Shown in pieces: positions 34,809 to 44,258 of a stretch of DNA of 52,406 nt; within the stretch, counting starts at the first letter, position 1; each line of letters opens with the position of its first letter. Both the position numbers and the translations under genes were made by a program. The stretch covers positions 1 to 52,406 of the forward strand of contig WLIV01000025.1 in the NCBI GenBank assembly GCA_009702045.1, given 5' to 3'. Below the pieces are notes generated by a model. That model ran no database searches and was not told the DNA's origin. It saw only the letters and a list, made by a program, of their open reading frames with translations. The DNA comes from Actinomycetota bacterium. GTDB lineage: Bacteria; Actinomycetota; Acidimicrobiia; Acidimicrobiales; Ilumatobacteraceae.

Positions 34809-37004
34809 CTATTCGAACAGCGCGAAGTCGATCTTGACCCCGCGCCCCTCACAATTCGGGCATTGGTCAGCGAAGTTCACGAGCAGACCTTCACCGATGC
34901 GCTTGCGGGTCATCTCCACCAGGCCCAGCTCGCTGATGTCGAACACCTGGGTGCGGGTCTTGTCGCGAGCGAGCGCATGGCGGAAGGCGTCGACCACCTT
35001 GCGACGGTTGTCCTTGATCTCCATGTCGATGAAGTCGATGACCACGATGCCGCCGATATCGCGCAGGCGCAGCTGCTTGGCAACCTCCTCGGCCGCCTCC
35101 AGGTTGTTGCGGTAGACGGTCTCCTCGAGGTTCGACGTACCGACGTTCTTACCGGTGTTCACGTCGATCACCGTCAGCGCCTCGGTGTGCTCGATGATCA
35201 ACGAACCACCGCTGGGCAACCAGACCTTGCGGTCGAGCGCCTTGTGCAGTTGTTCGTGGATGTGGAACCGCTCGAACAACGGCAGACCGTCTTCGGCTGC
35301 ATCGAAGTGCTCGATACGGTCGGCCAGTTCAGGGTTGAACGCCTCGACGTACCCACGTACATCTTCGTGCAGGCGGCCGTCGTCGATGACTACGCCGCGG
35401 TACTCGACGTTGAACTCCTCACGAATCACGCGGACGGCCAGTTCCGGTTCGCGGTACAGCAGCGCCGGACCGCCGGCCTTCTTGGCCTTGGCCTCGATGA
35501 CGTTCCACTGATCGAGCAACCGAGTCATGTCGGCACGCAACTCGTGCTCGGTGGCGTTCTCGGCCGCGGTGCGCACGATGAGGCCGTGCTCGCCGGGCTT
35601 CACGCGGTCGAGGATGTTGCGCAGACGCTTGCGCACGTCGTCGGGCAGTCGCTTGGAGATGCCGTAGGTCTTGGAGTGCGGGATCAGGACCACGAAGCGA
35701 CCGGGCAGCGAGACTTCCTGCGTCAGCCGAGCGCCCTTGGCCCCGATCGGGTTCTTCGTCACTTGGCAGACGATGAGTTGCTTCGAGCGCAGCATCTGCT
35801 CGATACGCGGCTCTTCCTTCTTCGACTTCTCGACGATGTCCTCGGCGTCGTACTGCACATCGCCGCGGTAGAGCACGGCGTTCTTCGGTGTGCCGATATC
35901 GACAAACGCTGCCTCCATACCGGGCAGCACGTTCTGCACCTTGCCGACATAGATGTTGCCGTGGATCTGGCTGACGTCGTCGGCCGGACGACTGGTGTAG
36001 TGCTCGATCAGCGTGCGGCCTTCGAGCACTGCCACCTGGGTGAGGTTCGGACGAACCTGCACACACATCAGGTAACGACCGATCGGACGACCGTTGCGCT
36101 CGCGCCCACGGCGACGCTCCAGCACATCGGGATCGAGTTCCGGACCACCCTGTTCGGGACGGCCCTGTTCGGCACGGCCCTGGTCGGGGCGACCCTGACC
36201 CGTGCCGCCGCCGCTGCGGCTCTTGCCGCCGCGCCGGCGCTTCTTCTTGGCGGCTTCGCCTTCGTTCGTCGACGCCTCAGCCTCATCCTCGGTGCTGAGG
36301 GTGGCAGCGGGCCTGCCACCATCGGCCTTCGGCGTGGACGCCGCCCTCGGCCCCTTCGCCTTGGCGCGCTGACCCTGGCCCTGGCCCTGGCCTGCGGCGG
36401 CGACAGGTTGCGCGACAGCCGAGGACGGCCGGGTGTCGCCGATCTGCGGACGGCGCACGAGGGCCTTGTCGGCGGCCTCCGCCGACGGGCGACCTTCGCT
36501 CATGCGTTCGGGCAGTTCAGGGAGTTCGTCGCTCGCGGATGACACCTCAGCAGCGACACGCCCGGGAGTCGGACGTGGGGCGCGGGGCGCCCTCGCCGGC
36601 CGTGCAGCGACTGCAGGGAGATCGGTGGTCTCTGTCTCTGCCGTGTCGTCGCCGCCTTCATCGTCGAAGTCGTCATCATCATCGTCGAACTCGCTGTCAG
36701 CAGCATCGTCGCCGGCTTCACCGACCGGACGCGGCTTCTTGCGGTTCTTTCCCCCGCGCGAACCACGGCGACGTTTGCGCGTCGCCGGCCGCAGGGTGGG
36801 GTCGGCGATGTCGTCGTCGCCAGGTTCGCCAGACTCAGCGGTCTGAGCAGCTGCATCGCCCGCGTCGATGAGACCACCCGTTTGGGGAGTCGAAGCGGCA
36901 GCCGGGGCCGGAGTCTCAGTCGAAGCGGCGGCCGGGGCCGGAGTCTCAGTCGCAGCGGTGTCGGACGCAGACGCGCCGGCAGTGTCGAGTTCGGAGTTGT
37001 CCAT
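34809..37004 (-). CDS. rne: Ribonuclease E/G family protein
   Basis: 731 residues. About 300 N-terminal residues are low complexity and probably disordered: Ala/Thr/Pro repeats (ETPAPAAAST twice), acidic runs (DSEFDDDDDDFDDEGGDD) and basic RKRRRGSRGGKNRKK. The catalytic core follows: S1-like domain (HGNIYVGKVQNVLPGMEAAF), the DNase I-like part with metal-binding Asp in EALTVIDVNTGK and GGIVVIDFIDM, and the Zn-link CPNCEGRG just before the C-terminus. It is the main mRNA-decay and rRNA-processing endonuclease. The extra N-terminal tail, typical of actinobacterial RNase E, could anchor partners. AGAAGGGA precedes the ATG. Confidence 0.96.
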   Translation of the reverse strand: MDNSELDTAGASASDTAATETPAPAAASTETPAPAAASTPQTGGLIDAGDAAAQTAESGEPGDDDIADPTLRPATRKRRRGSRGGKNRKKPRPVGEAGDDAADSEFDDDDDDFDDEGGDDTAETETTDLPAVAARPARAPRAPRPTPGRVAAEVSSASDELPELPERMSEGRPSAEAADKALVRRPQIGDTRPSSAVAQPVAAAGQGQGQGQRAKAKGPRAASTPKADGGRPAATLSTEDEAEASTNEGEAAKKKRRRGGKSRSGGGTGQGRPDQGRAEQGRPEQGGPELDPDVLERRRGRERNGRPIGRYLMCVQVRPNLTQVAVLEGRTLIEHYTSRPADDVSQIHGNIYVGKVQNVLPGMEAAFVDIGTPKNAVLYRGDVQYDAEDIVEKSKKEEPRIEQMLRSKQLIVCQVTKNPIGAKGARLTQEVSLPGRFVVLIPHSKTYGISKRLPDDVRKRLRNILDRVKPGEHGLIVRTAAENATEHELRADMTRLLDQWNVIEAKAKKAGGPALLYREPELAVRVIREEFNVEYRGVVIDDGRLHEDVRGYVEAFNPELADRIEHFDAAEDGLPLFERFHIHEQLHKALDRKVWLPSGGSLIIEHTEALTVIDVNTGKNVGTSNLEETVYRNNLEAAEEVAKQLRLRDIGGIVVIDFIDMEIKDNRRKVVDAFRHALARDKTRTQVFDISELGLVEMTRKRIGEGLLVNFADQCPNCEGRGVKIDFALFE

Positions 37005-37019
37005 GAAATGAGTCCCTTC

Positions 37020-37499
37020 TCATGCGCACCCCACTGGGGTACGCGTCGCAACCGCACGCGCCGGGATGATCTCCCTGCGCACTGCGTCGCGCTCGATCCA
37101 TTGATGTGTGCGCAACACTCGTCCGGTCACATTGATCGGGTCGAGTGCGGGGAACAGCGCGCCGGCGAATTCCGTCGGACGCAGTCCCCTTCCATTCGTG
37201 GCCAGCACCGCGCACAGGTGTGGCCGGGGATCGTCGGCCACCGAGGTGACCGACAGAGCTTCTCGGGGCGCGTACGTTCGCTCGGCGACTGCGCCGCTGC
37301 GTTCGTTCAGGATTTCGTAGAGGATCTGGAGCCCCTGGTTGGGAAAGCCGATTTCGTACGTGTCGGGGTAGGCGAGCAGCCACGACACCCGATCCGGCGC
37401 AGGCCGGGGGGTGACGGCGCCGTCCTCGCACCCGATGTAACGGGCCGGTTGTTGCACCCGAGCCAGGAGCGGTTTGATCCGCGCCCAGAGTGAGGTCAT
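37020..37499 (-). pseudogene. Remnant ORF: start of a B12-binding radical SAM gene joined to the end of a DUF2344 gene
   Basis: The frame encodes 159 residues. Residues 1 to about 79 match the start of TIGR03960-type B12-binding radical SAM proteins (LWARIKPLLARVQQPARYIG, then YPDTYEIGFPNQGLQILYEI, then LNERSGAVAERTYAP). Residues about 80-159 change character (VLATNGRGLRPTEFAGALFP, then GRVLRTHQWIERDAV) and resemble the C-terminal part of DUF2344 proteins. No CxxxCxxC radical-SAM cysteines remain. In other actinobacteria these two genes lie between rodA and rne, exactly here. A deletion of a few kb that fused the two genes in frame explains this. It may still be translated; function is doubtful. 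Confidence 0.7.
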
Positions 37500-37541
37500 G
37501 TTCCCGCCGAGTCTACCCTGCAGGTACCCGACGACGCCGGA

Positions 37542-37570
37542 TGAGCAGCTTGACGTGATCGTGCTGCTCA
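37542..37570 (-). terminator. Weak hairpin at the rodA stop
   Basis: TGAGCAGC (37542-37549) pairs with GCTGCTCA (37563-37570), overlapping the rodA stop codon. No U-tract, so termination is uncertain. Confidence 0.35.
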
Positions 37571-38749
37571 GCGGTAACGGCGCATGTGGACGTTCTGCAC
37601 CAAGCCCATCAAGGCGAAGAACGTCACCAGGCCTGAGCCGCCATAGGAGATGAACGGCAACGGCAGGCCGGTGATCGGCATGATACCGACGGTCATCGCG
37701 ATGCTCTGAAACACCTGCCAGAGCAGAATTGAGAACACGCCGACACACAGGTACGTACCCAAGAGATCGCGGGAAAGGTGCGAGATGCGCCAAATTCGCA
37801 ATAGCACCACGGCGTACAGCCCGAGGAGGACCGCTGCGCCGACCAACCCGAACTCCTCGCCGACAGCCGAGAACGGGAAGTCTGCCCATTGCACCGGGAT
37901 GTCGTTGCGAGCCATGGTGATCGGGCCGTGCAGCCACCCCTTGCCGGCGATGCCGCCAGTGGCCACGGCACGCACCGCATTGCGCCCCTGATACACATAG
38001 TCGCGCAGGGCAGGATCGTTGGAGTCCTGGTTGAAGAACGCAGTGAACCGGCGCAGTTGGTACTGGCTCAGCAGGTCGGTCACCAGCGCCCCACCCACCG
38101 TGCCGATCGAGACAAACGTAATTAGTGCCATGTAGCGCAACTTGGCGCCGGCGACCAGCATGATTCCCATCGCCATCACGATCAACACCGACGACGTGCC
38201 GAGGTCGGGTTGCAGGATGATCAAACCTGCTGGCATGCCCACCAGCATGAGACCAATGATGAACCGGTGGTACAGCAAGACATCGCTGCGATCCTCGGCG
38301 AGATAGGCCGCAACGGTGAGCAGCACGGTGAACTTGCTGAACTCAGCCGGCTGCAGCTTGAGCGGGCCGACGTTGAAGCTGAGCGATGCGCCGCCGCTCA
38401 CTGCTCCCACCAGGATCACCAACGTCAGCAGCATCAAGGTCGCGCCGTACAAGAACCGGGCATGGTCCTTCCACCAGTCGTAGTCGAACGCCATCACGAT
38501 CGCCATCGTGATGACCGCGCCGATCAGGAAGATCTCCTGGCGGGTGACGAACTGGAAGTCGAAGGGAGCCGTGGCCCCTGGGCCGTACTTCGTACGCGAA
38601 GCGGAGTAGATGACGGCGAGTCCGAGGAGCGAGAGCGCGCTGACCGCCATCATCAACACCCAGTCGATGTTGCGCGTCGGAGCGCTGGCACTCGCCCGGA
38701 TGTTGCCCAGCCCGGAGTCGGGCCGACGACGGAGGAAAGTCGCCGCCAT
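37568..38749 (-). CDS. rodA: Rod-shape peptidoglycan polymerase RodA
   Basis: 393 residues, polytopic SEDS protein (about 10 helices). Family marks: LKLQPAEFSKF, LQPDLGTSSVLI and the C-terminal ITGLPLPFISYGGSGLV. It polymerises glycan strands with PBP2 during cell elongation. The gene lies 3 bp after mrdA, at the end of the mreBCD-mrdA-rodA set, and so marks this as a rod-forming elongasome rather than the division paralogue FtsW. Confidence 0.95.
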   Translation of the reverse strand: MAATFLRRRPDSGLGNIRASASAPTRNIDWVLMMAVSALSLLGLAVIYSASRTKYGPGATAPFDFQFVTRQEIFLIGAVITMAIVMAFDYDWWKDHARFLYGATLMLLTLVILVGAVSGGASLSFNVGPLKLQPAEFSKFTVLLTVAAYLAEDRSDVLLYHRFIIGLMLVGMPAGLIILQPDLGTSSVLIVMAMGIMLVAGAKLRYMALITFVSIGTVGGALVTDLLSQYQLRRFTAFFNQDSNDPALRDYVYQGRNAVRAVATGGIAGKGWLHGPITMARNDIPVQWADFPFSAVGEEFGLVGAAVLLGLYAVVLLRIWRISHLSRDLLGTYLCVGVFSILLWQVFQSIAMTVGIMPITGLPLPFISYGGSGLVTFFALMGLVQNVHMRRYR

Positions 38750-38752
38750 CGG

Positions 38753-41065
38753 TCAGTCCTTCAGACCCGACGAGCCGTTGAGGCAGTACGAGTTGTGCAG
38801 TTGTCGAGCAGGAGCGGCGGTGAACGAACTGACGTCGAGCGGGTCGCTGACCACGACAGGATCGAGCTTCACCTGCTGGGTCAGCGCGAGGAACACACAC
38901 TTCACCACCGGCGCCGCGGCCTTCGAGCCGTAGCCACTCTTCTCCAGGTAGGCCACCACCGTGTACGGAACGTCGGTGGGGTTCTCCGAGTTCAGATCGG
39001 TCACACCGAATGCTGCGAAGGCCGAGGAGTCGTTCCACGGCAGGTTGGCGGCGCCTTGTGCAGTGCCCGTCTTGCCGGCGATGTTCACAGGGAACCCCTT
39101 GAACAGGCGAAAGCCGGTGGTCTCGTGTTCGAACCCGTAGAACACCCCGGGACCGCGGATGACGCGGGTGAGGCCCTCGATGATCGGCTTGTAAATGGTC
39201 TCAGGATCCATCTCGAGTTGGTCGCGAACGATTGCGTTCTCGTAGCTCACGCGCACCTCACCCTTGGTGAGGTCGGCCATCGCCGGCCCTGCGTTCGGTG
39301 TGAGGGGCGCCCAGATGGCCTTGATGATCGACGGTTCGAGCAGGAAGCCACCGTTGGCCAGCGTGGAGTACGCCATCGCCAACTGCAACGGGGTACCGGC
39401 CATCAGACCTTGGCCAATCGCCATCTGCACGTTGTCGCCCACGACCAGCCGGGGTGCCTCGTTCTTGTTCAACACACCCTTGCGGACGAGGTCTGCCTTG
39501 ACTTCGTTGGTGGGCAGACGACCCTTCCACTCGTACGGCAATTGGATACCGCTCTTGGTTCCGAATCCGAACCTCATCAGGTTGTCCTGCAACAGGTGGC
39601 GCCCGACACCCTTGGTCGCGTAGGCCATCTCGCCAATACGGTAGAAGAACGTGTCGGACGACACCGCGAGTGCATCGGCCACCGTCACCGGGCCGTACGA
39701 ACTGGGACGCAATGTGTTCTTGTTGACGGCGTTCTTGAAGATGCAGCGCGCGACGCCGCCGTTCTGCTGACAGTCGTTGGCATCGATCGTGGTGAGGTTG
39801 TAGTAACCCTCATCGAGGTACTTGTCTGTGGCCTTGATCAGGCCAGAGTGCAACGCGGACCACGCGACGAACGGTTTGAACGACGAGCCGTAGTTGTAGT
39901 TGCCCTGCACCGCGCGGTTCACAAGGATCGACTTGTCGGGGTCGATCGGGGTGCCGTCGGCGTTCTTGCTGGGGAACAGCTGCTGATACTTGTCGCCGCT
40001 GATGCCCGACTCCATCCAGCGATTGTCGAACGTGGGATAGCTGGCCATCGCGATCACCTGGCCGTTGTGGTGGTTCACCACCACCACTGAGCCGGCTGGC
40101 GCTTTGTGCTGCACCCATTCCGGGTATTCGATGACCGTGCCGTCCTTCATCGTGCGGCGAAACACCCGCTGGGTCCAGTTGGTCTGACGGTCGAGCGGGT
40201 TGTGCGGAGCAGAATCGCCCATCGTCAGGTTCTCGGCCAGGTTGCGTCGCGACCTCAGCTCGGTCTCGAGCGCCTGCTCGGCGTACTGCTGGACATCCAG
40301 GTTGATGCTGAGCTGCACGTCGAATCCGGCCACCGGGTCGATGTTCTGATCGGTGAGTTCACGCACGATAGAACCCGCTGCGTCGACCTCGTAGACCTTC
40401 TTGCCCCACCGGCCGTGCAGCTCGCGTTCCATACTCTGCTCAACACCAAACTGCCCGACACGTTCGTTTCGCTTGTACCCCTGGGCGAGGTAGCTCTTCA
40501 GCCCACCCTCGCTGATCGAGCTCATGAACCCCACCACATGGGCCGCCAACGGCGCATAGGGATACACGCGCTTGTACTGCTCGGTGACGTCGATGCCCGG
40601 ATAGTCCTCACTGCGCTCCATGAGGAAGTTGACCGTGGCCTCGTCGACGTCTTCCTTCAGTGGCAAGGGCAACAGCGAATCGAACTGCTGCTTTTTCTTA
40701 CACCCCGTCGGCTGCTTGTAACACGGGTCGTACCGGCGCATCAGATCGTCGACCGGTGTCTTCAGCGGACCCGACAGCCGTGTGAACAACTCCAGCCGGT
40801 TGCTCGCCTTGCGTACGACCTGCCAGTCGACGGTGACAGTGAGGAAGCTTTTGTTGTCGGCAACGACACGCCCCAGCGAGTCGAAGATGCGACCACGCTC
40901 AGGAGCGATATACACCGTACGGGTCTTGGCCGAGGTGACCTTGGCCTGGTAATAGTCGGCCTTCACGCCCTGCAGGAACCACAGGCGCACTCCCAGCAGG
41001 CCGATGAGGATCAGCGAAACGGTGGCGAGGACCCCGAGGCGAGCGGTGCGCTTGTCAACGGCCAT
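38753..41065 (-). CDS. mrdA: Penicillin-binding protein 2 (class B transpeptidase)
   Basis: 770 residues: one N-terminal membrane helix (about 9-30), a PBP dimerisation domain (RTVYIAPERGRIFDSLG), and a transpeptidase domain. Catalytic motifs are SxxK in YGSSFKPF (near 392), SSD in AVSSDTFFYRIG (near 470, the usual PBP2 form of SxN) and KTGT (near 664). It crosslinks the strands made by RodA. It is about 130 residues longer than E. coli PBP2; the additions include a Cys-pair loop DPCYKQPTGCKKK. Confidence 0.96.
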   Translation of the reverse strand: MAVDKRTARLGVLATVSLILIGLLGVRLWFLQGVKADYYQAKVTSAKTRTVYIAPERGRIFDSLGRVVADNKSFLTVTVDWQVVRKASNRLELFTRLSGPLKTPVDDLMRRYDPCYKQPTGCKKKQQFDSLLPLPLKEDVDEATVNFLMERSEDYPGIDVTEQYKRVYPYAPLAAHVVGFMSSISEGGLKSYLAQGYKRNERVGQFGVEQSMERELHGRWGKKVYEVDAAGSIVRELTDQNIDPVAGFDVQLSINLDVQQYAEQALETELRSRRNLAENLTMGDSAPHNPLDRQTNWTQRVFRRTMKDGTVIEYPEWVQHKAPAGSVVVVNHHNGQVIAMASYPTFDNRWMESGISGDKYQQLFPSKNADGTPIDPDKSILVNRAVQGNYNYGSSFKPFVAWSALHSGLIKATDKYLDEGYYNLTTIDANDCQQNGGVARCIFKNAVNKNTLRPSSYGPVTVADALAVSSDTFFYRIGEMAYATKGVGRHLLQDNLMRFGFGTKSGIQLPYEWKGRLPTNEVKADLVRKGVLNKNEAPRLVVGDNVQMAIGQGLMAGTPLQLAMAYSTLANGGFLLEPSIIKAIWAPLTPNAGPAMADLTKGEVRVSYENAIVRDQLEMDPETIYKPIIEGLTRVIRGPGVFYGFEHETTGFRLFKGFPVNIAGKTGTAQGAANLPWNDSSAFAAFGVTDLNSENPTDVPYTVVAYLEKSGYGSKAAAPVVKCVFLALTQQVKLDPVVVSDPLDVSSFTAAPARQLHNSYCLNGSSGLKD

Positions 41066-41125
41066 TTCGACAGTCTTGTCCGTGCAGGGGCGAGAGTGGG
41101 CGCGCGCGTCCGCTGAGGGCGCCGG

Positions 41126-41650
41126 TCATAGGGAGAGCGCCTTCCACTTCTTGCGCTTCGAACCGGTCATCCAGCGTGCCGTCGGGAGCAGCAGCGGACA
41201 GACCAATCCAGAAGTGACCGCCACCAACGGCACGGCAAACAGGATGTCGCCGGTGATCCAGCCGCTCTCCCCAGTGATCGCGTTGGCCACTGGGATGCAG
41301 AGTTCCCCCACCGCCGAGCCCATCGTGGCGAAGATGGCCGCCAACCACCACTGCGGATCGGGAGTGAACGCGTGCAGGTACCCGGCGACGATGCCACCCA
41401 GCCCATACGCCAACGCCGTGAGACCGAGCGGAGTATTCCCGGCAAGGTCGTACATCAATCCCAGCGCGAAACCGGCCACGGCACCGCGCTCGGCACCTCC
41501 GCCCACACCGGCTGCGGCAACCAGCGCGAGCACGAACTGCAACTTCACGTCGTGGATCGGGTGGCGGGCGAAGACGGCCCGCTGGAGGGCCAGAGCGATC
41601 AGCCCCACCACTAGGAGTCGCGGCCCGGCACCGATGATGAATCGACGCAA
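41126..41650 (-). CDS. mreD: Rod-shape-determining membrane protein MreD
   Basis: 174 residues with 5-6 hydrophobic helices. AGFALGLMYDLAGNTPLGLTALAYGLGG is the recognisable MreD core (in part GLMYDLAGNTPLGL). It ends in a basic tail (GSKRKKWKAL). It links MreC and the RodA-PBP2 pair. Placed 3 bp after mreC and 60 bp before mrdA. Confidence 0.9.
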   Translation of the reverse strand: MRRFIIGAGPRLLVVGLIALALQRAVFARHPIHDVKLQFVLALVAAAGVGGGAERGAVAGFALGLMYDLAGNTPLGLTALAYGLGGIVAGYLHAFTPDPQWWLAAIFATMGSAVGELCIPVANAITGESGWITGDILFAVPLVAVTSGLVCPLLLPTARWMTGSKRKKWKALSL

Positions 41651-41653
41651 CGG

Positions 41654-42637
41654 TCAGCCGCCGATGGCCTGCTGGTTGGGCTTGAACAGCACCACCGCGA
41701 CGAAGTTCAAGCGCCGCAGATCGGCGTTCGGCCGCACTTCCACCAGCGTCGTGCTGTTCCCGGATTGCCGCGTGATCGCGGTGATGATGCCGATGGGAAT
41801 ACCTTGCGGCGCCAGGCTGCTGGTACCCCCTGAGGTGTCGACCACCGCTCCCACCTTCAGGCTCGTGAGCGCCGAGTTGTTATCGGTGAAACGCAGCACC
41901 AACGTCAGTCTGGGGCCACGCCCTTCGAGCATGCCGGTCTCGCGGACCACAGGCGGCAAGGTTGTGGTGGCCTGAGCGACGGGACCCAAGGGATCAGTGA
42001 CGGTCGGGTCGACGACGGGAACCGGAGCGACCGTGGTGCTCGTAGCACCAGTAGTGGCGTCACCGGTAGAGACCTGGTCGTCGGTGCTCAACACACGAGC
42101 AGAAATGGCGAACGTAGGGTCCGTGATGAGCAGCACGATGCTGCGACTGGGATACACCCGAGTGATGCGACCGATCAGACCCGCACCGTCGGTGACCGGC
42201 ATTCCCACTTCGACACCGCTCTCGGAGCCAACCCCGATCTCGACCGTCTGCTCGTAGTTGCCCGGCGAAGCGCCCACCACCTCAGCGGTGACCACGTTGT
42301 AGCTCCATTTGGAGGGGAGCTGATCGAGTTTCAGCAACTCGCGGTATTGCAGCACCGCTGAGCGCGCCTCGATATCGCTGCCCTTCATGTGCTCGATCTG
42401 GTCGCGCAGCACGGCGTTCTCACGTTCCAGATCGTGGTAGTTCGACACGCCGTACCACGCTCGCTCAACCGGGAGCACGATCGCCCGCGTGGCAGTGTCC
42501 GCCGGCGACAGCAGAATGTCGAACGCCCGGCGTGCCCGATCGATGATCGGATTCCCCTGTTTGTCGAGGGTGATCAACAACAGGCAGGTGAGCACCACCA
42601 GGAGCACAATCCGGCGACGGCTGAGCGACGAGAACAT
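41654..42637 (-). CDS. mreC: Rod-shape-determining protein MreC
   Basis: 327 residues: N-terminal membrane helix (RRIVLLVVLTCLLLITL), a coiled coil (about 63-105, DLERENAVLRDQIEHMKGSD) and two beta-barrel-type lobes. Family sequences include AEVVGASPGNYEQTVEIGVG and LIGRITRVYPSRSIVLLITD. A Thr/Pro-rich insertion (about 195-225) is unusual and probably a flexible loop. It activates PBP2 outside the membrane. Confidence 0.93.
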   Translation of the reverse strand: MFSSLSRRRIVLLVVLTCLLLITLDKQGNPIIDRARRAFDILLSPADTATRAIVLPVERAWYGVSNYHDLERENAVLRDQIEHMKGSDIEARSAVLQYRELLKLDQLPSKWSYNVVTAEVVGASPGNYEQTVEIGVGSESGVEVGMPVTDGAGLIGRITRVYPSRSIVLLITDPTFAISARVLSTDDQVSTGDATTGATSTTVAPVPVVDPTVTDPLGPVAQATTTLPPVVRETGMLEGRGPRLTLVLRFTDNNSALTSLKVGAVVDTSGGTSSLAPQGIPIGIITAITRQSGNSTTLVEVRPNADLRRLNFVAVVLFKPNQQAIGG

Positions 42638-42655
42638 GAGCGAACCGCCGAGCGA

Positions 42656-43690
42656 CTACTCGTCGCCACCGAGCGACATCAGCCCCCGCATGGCATCGAT
42701 GTTCTCGAGTGCCCGACCTGAACCGATGACCACGCTGTAGAGCGGATCGCGAGCGATGTTGACAGGCATACCAGTCTCGTGCGAGATACGACGATCGAGA
42801 CCGGCCAGCAACGCGCCGCCGCCGGTGAGCATCACACCCTGTTCCATGATGTCGGCAGCAAGTTCCGGCGGGGTGCGATCGAGTGTGGCTTTCACTGCAT
42901 CAACGATGGCAGACACGGGATCGGAAAGGGCTTCGCGTACCTGCTCGGTGGTCAGCGCCAGCGTTCGCGGCAGCCCGGTGATGAGGTCGCGGCCACGGAT
43001 GTCGGCCGTCAGTTCCTCGTCGAGCGGCCATGCGGAACCCATGTGGATCTTGATTTCCTCGGCGGTGCGGTCGCCGATGGCCATCGAGTATTCCTTCTTC
43101 ATGTACTGCATCAGCGCTTCGTCGAGTTCGTCGCCCGCGACTCGCACCGACTGCGCCGTGACAATGCCGCCGAGCGAAATGACGGCCACCTCAGTGGTGC
43201 CACCGCCGATGTCGACGATCATGTTGCCGCTGGGCTCGTGCACCGGCATATCGCTGCCGATCGCTGCCGCCATCGGTTCTTCAATGATGTGCACGGGCTT
43301 GCGGGCGCCGGCGTATTCAGCCGCGTCCTGCACCGCCCGCTGCTCGACACCGGTGATGCCGGATGGCACGCAAATGACCATGCGCGGCTTGCTCCAACGG
43401 CTGGCGTGCACCTTCTGGATGAAGTAGCGCAACATCTTCTCGCAGACCTCGAAGTCGGCGATCACACCGTCTTTCATCGGCCGAATGGTCTTGATCCGGC
43501 CCGGAGTGCGGCCCATCATGCGCTTGGCCTCGAAGCCAACAGCCACTGGGCGGCCATCGGTGATATCGATGGCAACGACGGAGGGTTCGTTCAGCACGAT
43601 GCCCTGGCCACGCGCATAGATCAGCGTGTTCGCAGTGCCGAGGTCGATGGCGAGGTCGCGTCCGAGCGCGAGCGGATTACTTCTCGCCAT
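42656..43690 (-). CDS. mreB: Actin-like rod-shape protein MreB
   Basis: 344 residues with all actin-fold motifs: DLGTANTLIYARGQGIVLNE (phosphate 1), VDIGGGTTEVAVISLGG (phosphate 2) and MLTGGGALLAGLD (adenosine). It forms membrane filaments that steer wall synthesis. ATG 43690 is chosen because AAGGAGGT lies 6 nt before it; the adjacent GTG is too close. First gene of mreBCD-mrdA-rodA. Confidence 0.98.
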   Translation of the reverse strand: MARSNPLALGRDLAIDLGTANTLIYARGQGIVLNEPSVVAIDITDGRPVAVGFEAKRMMGRTPGRIKTIRPMKDGVIADFEVCEKMLRYFIQKVHASRWSKPRMVICVPSGITGVEQRAVQDAAEYAGARKPVHIIEEPMAAAIGSDMPVHEPSGNMIVDIGGGTTEVAVISLGGIVTAQSVRVAGDELDEALMQYMKKEYSMAIGDRTAEEIKIHMGSAWPLDEELTADIRGRDLITGLPRTLALTTEQVREALSDPVSAIVDAVKATLDRTPPELAADIMEQGVMLTGGGALLAGLDRRISHETGMPVNIARDPLYSVVIGSGRALENIDAMRGLMSLGGDE

Positions 43691-43747
43691 CACCTACCTC
43701 CTTCTCGTGCCGGACTGTGGCCCGCCAGTGTAGCGGGCGCCGGATTG

Positions 43748-44158
43748 TTACAGATTCGGGAAGAAAATCCCGATTTCACGTTCCGCGGAGGCGAGCGAGT
43801 CGCTGCCGTGCACGAGGTTCTCGGTGAAGAGAATCCCCAGGTCGCCACGAATGGTACCAGGGGCAGCCTTGCGCGGGTTGGTCGCGCCCATCATCGTGCG
43901 CACAACTTCCCAGGTGTCTTCCGGGCCCTCGATGACGAGCGCCACCGCGGGGCCACGGCCCATGAACTCCACGAGCTCGGCGTAGAAGCCCTTACCGACA
44001 TGCTCTTCGTAGTGACGGGCCAATGTGTCGGCCTCGAGCGTGCGCAGTTCGAGCGCTGCGATCGTGAGGTTCTTGGCCTCGAAGCGGCCGAGGATCTCGC
44101 CGACGAGACCACGCTCCACGGCATCAGGCTTGAGCAGGACAAGTGTGCGATCAGACAT
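43748..44158 (-). CDS. ndk: Nucleoside diphosphate kinase
   Basis: 136 residues, normal length. LVLLKPDAVERGLVGEILGR opens the fold, and the phosphohistidine lies in NLVHGSDS (about His116). It balances NTP and dNTP pools, relevant to the purine and dgt genes nearby. A TAGCCT box 8 nt before ATG gives a leaderless start separate from folC. Confidence 0.98.
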   Translation of the reverse strand: MSDRTLVLLKPDAVERGLVGEILGRFEAKNLTIAALELRTLEADTLARHYEEHVGKGFYAELVEFMGRGPAVALVIEGPEDTWEVVRTMMGATNPRKAAPGTIRGDLGILFTENLVHGSDSLASAEREIGIFFPNL

Positions 44159-44172
44159 GGCGAACGAGGCTA
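44159..44172 (-). promoter_or_regulatory. Leaderless -10 element of ndk
   Basis: TAGCCT (44172 to 44167), then 8 nt, then ATG at 44158. Confidence 0.5.
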
Positions 44173-44197
44173 TCGACGTTCCCGGGTGATCACCCCG

Positions 44198-44244
44198 CAA
44201 GTCGGCGTTCAGGAACGGAAGGGTCAGACCTCACCGCCGACTTG
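44198..44244 (-). terminator. Inverted repeat after folC
   Basis: CAAGTCGGCG (44198-44207) pairs with CGCCGACTTG (44235-44244), with a 27-nt loop, 14 bp past the folC stop. A possible folC terminator that would insulate ndk; the large loop and lack of a U-tract leave it doubtful. Confidence 0.35.
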
Positions 44245-44258
44245 GCATGCACTCCGGG

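Noticed and set aside
34758-41116. Very long plus-strand frames opposite rne, rodA and mrdA
   Set aside because: GC-rich antisense shadows with biased composition; the minus-strand genes carry all catalytic motifs.
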